The notes under the pieces: generated by a model | Database searches by the model: none | Seen by the model: the letters and a program-made list of their open reading frames with translations, nothing else | Told to the model about the DNA's origin: nothing | NCBI RefSeq assembly: GCF_029892105.1 | Contig: NZ_JARZAJ010000005.1 | Span: forward strand, 208,059 to 272,058 | Direction: 5' to 3' | From: Kitasatospora sp. GP82 | GTDB taxonomy: Bacteria; Actinomycetota; Actinomycetes; Streptomycetales; Streptomycetaceae | DNA length: 64,000 nucleotides | Shown here: in pieces, positions 36,366 through 44,825 of the stretch | Position numbering within the stretch: position 1 is the stretch's first letter | Layout: each line of letters starts with the position of its first letter | Position numbers and translations under genes: made by a program

Positions 36366-36827
36366 ATGACATCGATCGCCGAGGGCCGGAAGATCGCTCC
36401 GGGCGCAGTCGACGCCGAGTCGGCGGCCAGAGCGCTGCGGAGACTCAAGGACTACCTGGCTCACACCACCCGGCCCGATGAAGACGTGCGGATCCACACC
36501 GAGACCGGTGGCGACGTCCTGGTACTCCCTCGGCCGACGGTGGAGATGTTCGCTGCGATCCTCGCTGCCCTGGCGGGCGGCCAAGGCGTCCAACTGCTCC
36601 CGGTCAATGCCGAGGTCTCGACCCAGGTGGCTGCGGAGATGCTGAACGTCTCTCGTCCCTACCTGATCGGGCTCCTGGAGCGAGGCGAGATCCCGTTCCG
36701 GCTCGTCGGCCGCCACCGAAGGGTTCGTTTCGACGACCTGGTGGCTTACCAGCGCGCGGATGACCGCAAGCGCAAGGACGCAGCCGACGAACTCACGCGG
36801 CTCGACCGGGAGCTGGGGCTGGACTGA
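36366..36827 (+). CDS. excisionase/MerR-type HTH protein, antitoxin of a PIN toxin-antitoxin pair
   Basis: A 153-residue protein whose C-terminal half carries the excisionase-type winged helix: AEVSTQVAAEMLNVSRPYLI (about 89-108), GEIPFRLVGRHRRVRFDDLV. In actinomycetes this protein type is encoded immediately before PIN-domain toxins beginning MAFVVVYDACVLYP. Here the next frame, 3 bases after the stop, begins MAFVVVYDACVL and then loses homology, so the antitoxin is probably orphaned. GAGGGAGGA lies before ATG 36366. Confidence 0.78.
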   Translation: MTSIAEGRKIAPGAVDAESAARALRRLKDYLAHTTRPDEDVRIHTETGGDVLVLPRPTVEMFAAILAALAGGQGVQLLPVNAEVSTQVAAEMLNVSRPYLIGLLERGEIPFRLVGRHRRVRFDDLVAYQRADDRKRKDAADELTRLDRELGLD

Positions 36828-36830
36828 ACC

Positions 36831-37106
36831 ATGGCCTTCGTCGTCGTCTACGACGCGTGCGTGCTCGACGGCGGAGGTCGGGCCAAGGACAGCGCCACCG
36901 GCGGCGAGGCCGCAGATCCCGGCCGACTGCGCTCGCCCGGCAGTGTCCTGGTGATCGACGACTTCACCGAGCTCCCGACCCGGCCCCCGCGGCACCGGGG
37001 GTGGCCCGGCCCGGCTGCACTGGCGACGGCGCACCGGGCGGCACACCGTCGAACTGTCCTGGCGCCGGACCTCGGCACGGTGATCGGCGTCCACCTGCCC
37101 GACTGA
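36831..37106 (+). pseudogene. truncated PIN-toxin start joined to an unrelated C-terminal fragment
   Basis: The 91-codon frame starts with MAFVVVYDACVL, the beta-1 strand and first catalytic Asp of PIN ribonuclease toxins. After residue 12 it becomes DGGGRAKDSATGGEAADPGR. The later part (SVLVIDDFTELPTRPPRHRG, LAPDLGTVIGVHLP) resembles the C-terminal part of a spermidine-synthase/methyltransferase-like protein, incomplete here. A deletion joining two genes explains this. No functional toxin is expected. Confidence 0.6.
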
Positions 37107-37200
37107 TCGTCAGATCCGCCTCCCCACCGGGGCAGGCCGGGCAAAGGGCTCGGGGAACGGCCCGTTCACATGCGCTTTCGACGTCTGCGACCATGGACCG

Positions 37201-38142
37201 ATGCGACCGCTGTACTCCGTCCCCCTCGGAATCGCCGCCACCGGCGCCGCCTGCCTCGTCTACTCCGTCGGCTACGAGGTCCGCTCGTTCCGCCTGCGCC
37301 GAGTCGAGGTCCCGATCCTGCCGGAGGGTGCACGGCCGATACGGGTCCTACAGGTCTCCGACATCCACATGGTCAGCGGGCAGCGGAAGAAGCAGCAGTG
37401 GCTGCAGAGCCTGGCCGCGCTCCAGCCTGACCTGGTCGTCAATACCGGCGACAACCTCTCCGACCCGGACGGCATCCCGGCCACGCTGGACGCCCTCGGG
37501 CCGCTGATGGAGTTCCCCGGCGTGTACGTCTTCGGCTCCAACGACTACTACGGCCCCGCCAAGAAGAACCCCGCCCGCTATCTGCAGGCGCTGCGCACCG
37601 GCGTCCACGGGCTGAACAACCCCGACGGCTCCGGGCGGCGCGGTGTCACCGGCGCCGTCCACATCGAGTGGGAGAAGCTCCGGGACGGCTTCGACGCGGC
37701 GGGCTGGCTCAACCTCACCAACACCCGCGGCCGGCTGAAGCTGGCCGGGCTGGACATCGAGTTCACCGGCCTGGACGACCCGCACATCCGCCGCGACCGC
37801 TACGCGGAGGTCTCCGGCGGCCCCTCCGCCGACGCCGACCTCTCGCTCGCCGTGGTGCACGCGCCGTATCTGCGGGTACTCGACGCCTTCGCCGCCGACC
37901 GCTACCCGCTGATCCTCGCGGGCCACACCCACGGCGGACAGCTCTGCGTCCCCTTCTACGGCGCCCTCGTCACCAACTGCGATCTCGACACCGACCGGGT
38001 CAAGGGCCTGTCCACCCACCAGGCCGGCGGCCACCGCTCCTACCTGCACGTCTCGGCCGGCTGCGGCACCAACCGCTACACCCCCATCCGCTTCGCCTGC
38101 CCGCCCGAGGCCACCCTGCTCACCCTGACCCCCCGCGCCTGA
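37201..38142 (+). CDS. membrane-anchored metallophosphoesterase
   Basis: A 313-residue calcineurin-like phosphoesterase of the YkuE/UDP-diacylglucosamine-hydrolase-like group. An N-terminal hydrophobic segment (PLGIAATGAACLVYSVGYEV) anchors it. The metal and catalytic motifs are VSDIHMV, NTGDNLSD, FGSNDYYGP, AVVHAPYLR and AGHTHGGQLCVP in order. GSND replaces the common GNHD but keeps the Asn. Substrate unknown; possibly cell-envelope lipid-linked. It sits just upstream of tRNA-Pro. Confidence 0.88.
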   Translation: MRPLYSVPLGIAATGAACLVYSVGYEVRSFRLRRVEVPILPEGARPIRVLQVSDIHMVSGQRKKQQWLQSLAALQPDLVVNTGDNLSDPDGIPATLDALGPLMEFPGVYVFGSNDYYGPAKKNPARYLQALRTGVHGLNNPDGSGRRGVTGAVHIEWEKLRDGFDAAGWLNLTNTRGRLKLAGLDIEFTGLDDPHIRRDRYAEVSGGPSADADLSLAVVHAPYLRVLDAFAADRYPLILAGHTHGGQLCVPFYGALVTNCDLDTDRVKGLSTHQAGGHRSYLHVSAGCGTNRYTPIRFACPPEATLLTLTPRA

Positions 38143-38266
38143 ACCGCCCCGCCACACCCCTCGCCGCCCTGCTCCGCCACCGCCGGAGGAACGGATTTCG
38201 CCTCTCGGCACTCGTCCGGTAGAGTTCTACTCGTTGCGACGGAGACGGAAGCAACAAAGGAAAGAC

Positions 38267-38345
<79 letters not shown>

Positions 38346-38347
38346 GT

Positions 38348-38383
38348 CAGAGGCCCTATCGGATAGATCCGATAGGGCCTCTG
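38348..38383 (+). terminator. tRNA-Pro terminator
   Basis: CAGAGGCCCTATCGGA (38348-38363) pairs perfectly with TCCGATAGGGCCTCTG (38368-38383), loop TAGA, followed by ACGTTTT. Confidence 0.9.
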
Positions 38384-38686
38384 ACGTTTTGCCAGCACGA
38401 AAGTACAGCAACCGCCCCGGCCGTCCCCGACCGCCAGCAACGCTTGCCGAAGAAGTGTGGGCGAGCCGGGCCCTCCCGCCGACGACGCGATGTGATCTGG
38501 GGCATGGTCCGGCTGCAACGCTCAGCCAGCGTGACGACCAGTCAGCTGCTGCCACTGGCCCGTGCCGACTGCTCGAGTCTCGGGGATGGCTCTGTTCACC
38601 AGTTTCGACAGCAGTTGCTCATCGCTTCGGGCGGCGTCCTCCCCGTGTCGTGTTCGATGTTCACGAGAGGTGACAGCACTGCGGCC
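38384..38686. other. intergenic sequence with a segment shared with the integrase region
   Basis: No convincing gene. The stretch 38371-38414 (TAGGGCCTCTG ... GAAAGTACAGCAAC) recurs with changes at 41290-41330 and, with the terminator, at 53055-53110. Probably residue of element ends. Confidence 0.5.
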
Positions 38687-38719
38687 GCGCCGTGGGACCT
38701 GCTTGAGGTCCCACGGCGC
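38687..38719 (-). terminator. terminator hairpin downstream of the DUF4287 gene
   Basis: GCGCCGTGGGACCT (38687-38700) pairs perfectly with AGGTCCCACGGCGC (38706-38719), loop GCTTG, 12 bases beyond the DUF4287 stop. Confidence 0.8.
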
Positions 38720-38730
38720 GCATGTCCGGG

Positions 38731-38943
38731 TTACTGGCCGCTGTCTTCGGCGAGAGTGTGGGCGACGAGCGCGTTGGCGTGTCCGTGGCCGAGTCCGTGC
38801 TCGGTCTTGAGCCACGTGACGAGCTCCATGTGCTTGGTCAGGGGCGAGGTGCGGACGAGGTCCTTCCAGTGCGCGATCGAGCGGCCGTACTTCTTCTCGA
38901 TCGAGGGGAAGTAGCTGGCGGGGCCCTTTGCCGGAGTGGTCAT
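38731..38943 (-). CDS. DUF4287 domain protein
   Basis: A 70-residue protein: SYFPSIEKKYGRSIAHWKDL followed by KHMELVTWLKTEHGLGHGHA and NALVAHTLAEDS. This is the complete DUF4287 signature (often fused to or near DUF5655). Function unknown. Single gene with its own terminator, inside the first tRNA-associated segment. Confidence 0.85.
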   Translation of the reverse strand: MTTPAKGPASYFPSIEKKYGRSIAHWKDLVRTSPLTKHMELVTWLKTEHGLGHGHANALVAHTLAEDSGQ

Positions 38944-39000
38944 CGCGATGTCCTTGTCTCTTGATTCGTGATGCTGTCGGTAGCGCTTGCGGAGTGTTGC

Positions 39001-39660
39001 CTACGCCTTGATCAAGCGGGCGGTGACTGCGGTGAGCCACAGGAGGCCGAGGCCGGCGCCGGCGGTGAAGGCCAGGACGGTGGCGGAGGAGGCTGCGAAA
39101 CCCGTGAGGACGCCGAGGGGCATGAGGCGGGAGCTGAGGGCCCATCCACGGTACTGGTGGGCGGCAAAGTGGCGGGCCAGAACGAGGAAGGCCGCGCACA
39201 GGGCGAGGTAGCCCACCGTGCCGCTGAGCATGTGGATGCTGCCGTGCCAGCTCAGTGAGGCGGCGTGGGTATCGGGGGCACCAGCGGGAAAGCCGCCACC
39301 GGGGTCGGCGGTGAACACCGCGGCGAGCAAGAACGAGGCGCCGAAGACGCCGATCAGCCGGGGTGCCCACATCCCGCCGGGTGTGTCTCGCAGCGCACGG
39401 CGCATCCCGACCGCGCCGGCGATGACCAGTACGCCGGTCAGCAGGAAGCTGGTCACCTGGATCCAGCCGAGGCCGCCGAGGCTGAGCTGGCTGATCGCGT
39501 TGCGGGTGAAGTCGAAGCCGTCACGCGTCAGCCCCTGGGTCACGCCCAGGCCCAGGAACAGCGGGCCTGCCACGATGCCGCCGGTCACAAGGGCGCGGGT
39601 TGTCGGCCAGGTCGATACCGGCACGGCAGTGGTGATCGGAGCTTCGATGGTGTGGGTCAT
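39001..39660 (-). CDS. DUF998 family membrane protein
   Basis: A 219-residue protein with six hydrophobic segments, including RALVTGGIVAGPLFLGLGVT, IQVTSFLLTGVLVIAGAVGM, LIGVFGASFLLAAVFTADP, HMLSGTVGYLALCAAFLVL and GVLTGFAASSATVLAFTAG. FTRNAISQLSLGGLGW and SWHGSIHMLSG are DUF998 hallmarks. Role unknown. Divergent from a TetR gene with a repeated operator-like sequence in between, suggesting TetR control. Confidence 0.87.
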   Translation of the reverse strand: MTHTIEAPITTAVPVSTWPTTRALVTGGIVAGPLFLGLGVTQGLTRDGFDFTRNAISQLSLGGLGWIQVTSFLLTGVLVIAGAVGMRRALRDTPGGMWAPRLIGVFGASFLLAAVFTADPGGGFPAGAPDTHAASLSWHGSIHMLSGTVGYLALCAAFLVLARHFAAHQYRGWALSSRLMPLGVLTGFAASSATVLAFTAGAGLGLLWLTAVTARLIKA

Positions 39661-39681
39661 CGGTGTCTTCCCCCCCCAGGA

Positions 39682-39755
39682 AAGAACTAGACGGTGTGGT
39701 ACTCGTTGGCGCTGAGCGATACAGTAAACCCACAAGAACTAGACTGTCCAGTACT
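39682..39755. promoter_or_regulatory. paired operator-like direct repeats between DUF998 and TetR genes
   Basis: Two 22-base sequences, 39682-39703 and 39734-39755, begin AAGAACTAGAC and end GTACT and match at 18 of 22 positions. They sit in the 109-base divergent promoter region, the expected place for TetR binding. Confidence 0.65.
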
Positions 39756-39769
39756 GACTAGGAGCCGTC

Positions 39770-40390
39770 ATGGAAGCGCGCGATGAGAGCCGATCGGCCC
39801 GCAAACACAGGGCGATCATGGACGCCGCAACTCAGGCGTTCATGGACAAGGGCTACTCGGGAACCAGCATGGACGACATCGCGAAGCTGGCCGCGGTCTC
39901 CAAGCAGACCGTCTACAAGCACTTCGCCGACAAGGAGAAGCTGTTCGCCGAGATCGTCCTGGCCACCACCGACCGGGTCGACGCCATGGTCGACCTGGTG
40001 GCCGACATCCCGGCTGACGCCGATCGACTGGAGGAGAACCTCACCCGGCTCGCCCGCCAGTTCCTGGCCGCCCTCACCCAACCGCAGGTACTCCAGCTGC
40101 GGCGCCTGATCATCGCCAACGCCGACACCTTCCCCGAGCTAGGGGCCGCCTGGTACGAGCGGGGCTTCGAACGAGTCCTCGCCACCCTGGCGGCAACCTT
40201 CCAACATCTCGCCGACGAGGAACTGCTCCGGATCGACGATCCGCTGCTGGCCGCCAACCACTTCTCCGGCCTGCTGCTCTGGATCCCCGTGAACAAAGCC
40301 ATGTTCCACGGCAGCCCCCAGCACACACAGGACGAACTCGACCGCTACGCCACCGCCGGCGTCGAGGCCTTCCTCGGCGCCTATCGCTGA
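39770..40390 (+). CDS. TetR-family regulator (AcrR-like)
   Basis: A 206-residue regulator: IMDAATQAFMDKGYSGTSMD leads into DIAKLAAVSKQTVYKHFADK (about 37-56), a textbook TetR helix-turn-helix, then a TetR_C-type domain (LFHGSPQHTQDELDRY near the end). Divergent from the DUF998 gene, its likely target. Its stop overlaps the end of the broken integrase gene by 10 bases. Confidence 0.88.
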   Translation: MEARDESRSARKHRAIMDAATQAFMDKGYSGTSMDDIAKLAAVSKQTVYKHFADKEKLFAEIVLATTDRVDAMVDLVADIPADADRLEENLTRLARQFLAALTQPQVLQLRRLIIANADTFPELGAAWYERGFERVLATLAATFQHLADEELLRIDDPLLAANHFSGLLLWIPVNKAMFHGSPQHTQDELDRYATAGVEAFLGAYR

Positions 40391-41327
40391 ACCCAGCGGC
40401 AAGCCCGCCTCCTGCAGCGGAACTCGAAGCGGTTGAAGTTGCGCGGCTCGATCGGCGTCCCGCAGCGGGTGGTGAACACGAGGTCGGAGTCGGTCCACAG
40501 CTCGCCAGCGGCCAGCTTGTCGGCCGCGCGGCGCTTCTGACGCAGCAGCAGCGCCGCGCGGCAGATCTCGGGCAGCGGGAGCATCGACTCCGAAGCATCG
40601 GTCTTGACCTCGGAGTGCAGCAGTCGGCGGCGCACGCGCTGGAGCTGCTGCTGGACGGGGATCTCGCCCCGGTCCAGCATGACGTCCGACCAGCACAGGC
40701 CGAGCACTTCGCCCTTGCGCAGACCGAGGACCAGGATCATCACATACGCGCCGTACAGCGGGTCGCGCGCGGTGCGGGCCGACTCCAGGAAGCGGCTGGC
40801 CTCCTCGACCGACCACGGGACGACCTTGCGGCTGCGCGGCTTCGCCATCTTGACGAGCTGGGCGACGTTGCGCGAGATCATCTCCTCGCTGATCGCGTAG
40901 GTGAGCGCGCGCTGCGGAGCACGGTGCGGGCGTCGGCGACGGAGCGCTTGGACAGGACCTGCTCGCAGCACCTGCCGATCGCGCAGCACTTCCGCCGCTC
41001 CTTGGGGCGGCGCTCGTCCTTGCCCTGGGCACAGCACTGGCAGGTCGTGCCGAGCCTGTTCAGCCACTCGCGCACGTCGCGGACGCTGAGCTTGTCGACC
41101 CGCTTGGAGCCGAGGAACGGCCCGATGTACAGGCGCACGGCCGTCTCGTAGGTCGCCGCAGTGAGCGGCTTGAGGTTGACCTCGACCTCCTCCTTCAGCC
41201 AGAAGGCGAGGTACTGCTCCATGGTGGGCGTGCCGGTGGCCACCGGGCCGGCCTTGGCGGCGTTGTGGAGCTTGAGCCACTTGTCGTTTAGGGCCTCTGG
41301 CGCGTTGGCGGCACGAAAGTACAGCAA
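40381..41327 (-). pseudogene. tyrosine-integrase gene, frameshifted and truncated at both ends
   Basis: Site-specific recombinase remnant. The N-terminal part (frame ending 40878) reads GTPTMEQYLAFWLKEEVEVN, LNRLGTTCQCCAQGKDERRP and SVADARTVLRSA. The central part in another frame resumes LTYAISEEMISRNVAQLVKM, RDPLYGAYVMILVLGLRKGE with the first catalytic arginine, and GTPIEPRNFNR. The frames join at about 40905, where an extra CG in a CGCGCG run explains the shift. The C-terminal catalytic HxxR, H and Tyr are absent, and the N-terminus is replaced by shared sequence also found near the tRNA. It cannot mediate excision. Confidence 0.8.
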
Positions 41328-41337
41328 CTACTCCGGC

Positions 41338-41998
41338 TGCTGGCCACCTTCATCAACCGCCGGGTCAGGCAGACCGCCCTCGCGAGCGGCTGACGCCGGA
41401 TCGGCGGAGCTGACGTCAGGGGATGCGCCGAGCATGAGAGCGCCGAGCCGCCCGAAAAGGAGCGATCATCGTCCGGTGGGCATGCACACCGGACGAGGGC
41501 AAGCCCGGTTCAAGGCGATGCTGGCCCGCGTGTGCCCGCCCACTGTCGAGGTCGGGAGCCACGCACGCCATGGAGGACGCCCTGGCACCCGCTGCAGCGA
41601 AGCTGGGTTCCACCAACCTGGCGCCCAGTGCGGGACGGGCGGCCCGGCTCGGCCGCCGAGGGCGGCGTGCTCCGAGAGCAGCAGGTCATGGTTCGAGAAG
41701 GGCGGTCAGGACGACGGCGGGGTCTGCGTCCGGTGGTCCGGCCGGCCACCAGGTGCCTCGGTCCTTGGTGTACGGGTAGCACAGCCCGTCCTGACCCAGG
41801 CGCAGTTGGGCGTCGCGGCCCTCGGCGGGCCAAGGCCATACGCACGGGTGCGCAGGACGTGTCAAGAGCGGCTTCGCCCACTCGGCGCAGTGCGAGAAGA
41901 TGGCGCCGGTACCCACCGCAGACGGCTGCGGCACATGTTCGGCCGCCGCCCCGCACCGGTGCCGGAAGCCGTCTCCGTCTCGAGGGGTCCCTTTCACC
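41338..41998. other. mostly noncoding region
   Basis: About 660 bases between the integrase remnant and the PRiA4-like gene. It starts with a fragment that could encode LATFINRRVRQTALASG, then nothing recognisable apart from a possible minus-strand gene at 41686-42021. Confidence 0.4.
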
Positions 41999-42021
41999 GT
42001 GAGCGCCGAGCCCGTGCCCAC
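41686..42021 (-). CDS. possible hypothetical protein
   Basis: A 111-codon frame whose C-terminal half looks protein-like: RDAQLRLGQDGLCYPYTKDR then GTWWPAGPPDADPAVVLTAL. The N-terminal part is less convincing and overlaps the start of the PRiA4-like gene on the other strand. No family recognised. Confidence 0.3.
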   Translation of the reverse strand: MGTGSALTVKGTPRDGDGFRHRCGAAAEHVPQPSAVGTGAIFSHCAEWAKPLLTRPAHPCVWPWPAEGRDAQLRLGQDGLCYPYTKDRGTWWPAGPPDADPAVVLTALLEP

Positions 42022-44149
42022 CTACCAACTGAAGATCGCCCTGCGGGACACCAGCCCGCCGATCTGGCGCCGGGTCACTCTGCCGGCCGACACCTCGCTC
42101 GGCTGCCTGCACGACATCGTCCAGGCCTGCTTCGGCTGGGACGACTCGCACCTGCACTCCTTCGCCGAACCCGGCTCCGGCCGCCGATTCGTCGACTTTG
42201 ACGCACCGTTGGACCGCGATCCCAGCCGCGACTTCGACGAGGAGTCCGCGTCTGTGGCCGAGCTACTGCCCTACGTGGGCGGACGGCTGGAGTACACCTA
42301 CGACTTCGGCGACGACTGGCGGCACCTGATCACCCTGGAGAAGACCCTCCCCGCGGCCACCGGCGACCGGCGCGTCCACTGCACCGGCGGCCGCCGCGCG
42401 ATGCCCTACGCCGAGGACACCGGCGGCGCCTGGGGACTGCGGGCCGTACTCGACGCCGTCGCGGACCGCACCGCACCGGCCCCCGAGCCGTGGACCGAGC
42501 TGGTCGAAACGCTGCGCGAGGAGGGGTTCGACCCCGCCGCCTTCGACCGCGAGGCCCTGGACCTGGATCTGGCCGAAATGAACCCGCGGCCGTCCACGGC
42601 CACCCCGGCACCCAGGCTGGCCAAGGCCGCCACCGGCGGGCGGCGCTGCTCCTGCGGGGAGATCCACGACGACGAGGACCTTGACGTGGAGTTCGTCCCG
42701 GTGCGCCCTGTCTCCCTGGCACCCCTCGCGGAGCTCGCCGCAGCCGCACGCCAGGTGCCGCTGATCGCCTCCACGCTCCGCCTGGCCCACTGGTGCCAGG
42801 GCGGACGAGCCGTCACGTCCCGAGGCGTGCTCAAGCCCGCACTGGGCCGCCTGGCCGTACAGGAGCTCGAACTGTGGTCCCAGGACGACGAGCTGAGCGC
42901 ACTCGCACCCGCGGAGCGCGACAAACGGCTGGCCCGCCTGCGCAGCTCCGGCGACCTCCCCTGCCTCGACAGCCCCTGGCAACTCGCCCTGTACGCGGAC
43001 CTGGTGGAGATCAGCGCCAGCACCGCACGCCCCGGTGCCGACCTGCCCGCCACGGCAGGAGACGAGGGAGTCGTGGAGTTCTGGTGTCAGGCAATCGGCG
43101 ACGAACTCGACGGCCTGGACGACCTCGAAACCCTCGGCCTGCCCCCGGTGCTGCTGGCCGCACTCGGCATGCAGAGCGAGGACGGCGACGGCTTGGCCGC
43201 GACGGTACTGCGGGCACTGTACGAGGTTCCCGACGGCGAATGGCTGGGCACGGAACTGCTCGTCGCCGCACTCCGCGAGGGCCTCCCCAAGCAGGAGGCG
43301 CGACTGGTCGAACTGCTCCTCCTGCAGATCCTCGACCAAGCGGCCATGGTCCTCGCCGAGTACCAGGCAGCGGAGGTCGAAGTCGGCCCGGAGACCCGCC
43401 GGGAGCGCGACCACATCCTGCTCGACATCCTCGGCATCAAGGGGACCTCTGAGGGCAGCGACGGCACTCCCCTGCCCGGGAACCGGCTCAGGCTCACCCC
43501 ACTGGGACGCCACGGCCTGCGCGAATACCTGCTCGCCGAAGGAGTTCCCGCTCCGCTGATCGGCGAACTGGCCGACGCCGACGCCCCGACACTGCTGGAG
43601 GCCCTGCTCGACTACGACCAGGACGCCGCCCGTGCCGAGATCGCCGGATGGATCAGCTATCGGGGCCAGGGTCCGGCCGCAGTCCAACTCATCGACTCCT
43701 GCGCCGGACTGGAAGCCGACGCGGCCCTCCGTCGCCTGAGCGCGGCACCGGTGCTGGCCGAACTCGACGAACCCAGAGCGCTCACTGTTCTGCGCAAGGC
43801 CGCAGCCTCCCAGGTCCCCGGCTGCGCCCAGGCCGCGGCGATCACGCTGGCCAGCCGGGGCGAGATCCCCGAAGGGCACGGTCCGGAACTCCAACTCTGG
43901 GGGCTCGTCGACCATCTGTGGGGTCCGCTCGGCGTCGCCGACGAGGCGCTTGCCGCATTCCTGGACCAGGAAGGGGACTTGGTGCTGGCACTTCTGGAGC
44001 AGGCAGCCGACGATCTGTGGCGCTGCGACCACCCCGCCACCGGCGCCGTCCTGGAAGCGGCGGGGCGACACCTGAGGGCCCGGGACAAGGCGCTCGCCAA
44101 ACGGCTGCGCAAGGCCGCGACCAAGGTCGGATCCCAGCGCCGACGCTGA
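41999..44149 (+). CDS. plasmid pRiA4b ORF-3-like protein with long helical C-terminal region
   Basis: A 716-residue protein. The N-terminal 150-190 residues are a PRiA4_ORF3 domain (PF07929): YQLKIALRDTSPPIWRRVTL, LHDIVQACFGWDDSHLHSF, LEYTYDFGDDWRHLITLE. A RRCSCGEIHDDEDLDVEF segment may hold metal. The remaining ~500 residues are Leu/Ala-rich helices resembling HEAT-like repeats. Such proteins occur on plasmids and integrative elements; function unknown. GTG 41999 is chosen to begin just before the domain; the frame extends 33 codons further up. Confidence 0.75.
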   Translation: MSAEPVPTYQLKIALRDTSPPIWRRVTLPADTSLGCLHDIVQACFGWDDSHLHSFAEPGSGRRFVDFDAPLDRDPSRDFDEESASVAELLPYVGGRLEYTYDFGDDWRHLITLEKTLPAATGDRRVHCTGGRRAMPYAEDTGGAWGLRAVLDAVADRTAPAPEPWTELVETLREEGFDPAAFDREALDLDLAEMNPRPSTATPAPRLAKAATGGRRCSCGEIHDDEDLDVEFVPVRPVSLAPLAELAAAARQVPLIASTLRLAHWCQGGRAVTSRGVLKPALGRLAVQELELWSQDDELSALAPAERDKRLARLRSSGDLPCLDSPWQLALYADLVEISASTARPGADLPATAGDEGVVEFWCQAIGDELDGLDDLETLGLPPVLLAALGMQSEDGDGLAATVLRALYEVPDGEWLGTELLVAALREGLPKQEARLVELLLLQILDQAAMVLAEYQAAEVEVGPETRRERDHILLDILGIKGTSEGSDGTPLPGNRLRLTPLGRHGLREYLLAEGVPAPLIGELADADAPTLLEALLDYDQDAARAEIAGWISYRGQGPAAVQLIDSCAGLEADAALRRLSAAPVLAELDEPRALTVLRKAAASQVPGCAQAAAITLASRGEIPEGHGPELQLWGLVDHLWGPLGVADEALAAFLDQEGDLVLALLEQAADDLWRCDHPATGAVLEAAGRHLRARDKALAKRLRKAATKVGSQRRR

Positions 44150-44310
44150 AGTCGAACCTGTGGCGAAGCGGTCGGCAGAGCCTCACCAGCCGACCCCGCC
44201 TGGGCCGCGACTCAGCGAGCGCGCCATGCGTTGAGCAGTTCCTCGGGGCCGTAGGCTGCGTGGAGTCCGGAGCAGCTGACGCCGCTTCGGGAGACCGCGA
44301 CGAGCAGGAG
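44150..44310. other. short intergenic stretch before att copy 2
   Basis: No gene seen between the PRiA4-like stop and the second copy of the tRNA 3' end. Confidence 0.5.
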
Positions 44311-44344
44311 GGCCGTGGGTTCAAATCCCGCCACCCCGACCCAG
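44311..44344 (+). repeat. attachment-site core, copy 2 (tRNA-Pro 3' fragment)
   Basis: 34 bases identical to tRNA-Pro positions 38312-38345 (T-arm TTCAAAT through CACCCCGA and beyond). No tRNA 5' half is present. The flank GTAACACCAGCTCAGGG nearly matches that of copy 3 but not the tRNA flank, indicating the arm of a related element. Confidence 0.9.
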
Positions 44345-44413
44345 TAACACCAGCTCAGGGCTCTCGGGAGAATTCTGGGAGAAACCTGCGTCAGAACGTC
44401 TCCCGGCGGGCCC

Positions 44414-44625
44414 CTACTGACGCGCTCTCAGCAGAGCGTCGAGGACCGCCACGGGCGACCCCGGCGACATCTGCCGGCGGGCGTCGAGGGTCGCCTCCCA
44501 CATCCCCGTCAGACCGTCGAGCGGATCCCGGCGCATCTCCGGGGTGACGTGGGAGCAGCGGGCCTGTACCGAGCCGTCCTCGTGCCCCATCCGCTCGTCC
44601 TTGAGCTTCGGGGGCGCAGACACGA
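44414..44625 (-). pseudogene. C-terminal remnant of a tyrosine integrase (catalytic Tyr to Cys)
   Basis: The reverse strand encodes PKLKDERMGHEDGSVQARCS then HVTPEMRRDPLDGLTGMWEA and SPGSPVAVLDALLRARQ. This is the end of a phage-type integrase, with the catalytic MGH histidine but Cys where RYSHVT would give the nucleophilic tyrosine. N-terminal parts are missing. It lies 70 bases from att copy 2, the normal place for int. Confidence 0.75.
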
Positions 44626-44825
44626 AGCGCACCGGTGAGTACGAGGCATCCGCCCGGCGAGCGCGAGGAGGGAACGCCGGTCGCATTGCTGCCGAATGGG
44701 GGAAGCTCGAGCGACCCTCCCCTGGGGCGGATGGCTGATGCCGATCGCCCATATAACAATCGGATCGACTCGCGTGATTGCCGCGGGCACCCTCGTTCTG
44801 ATTCCAGCGGGAAGGCTTGACTTCG

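Noticed and set aside
44301..44345. Second tRNA-Pro gene
   Set aside because: Only the 3' T-arm and acceptor strand are present; no 5' half can form a cloverleaf.
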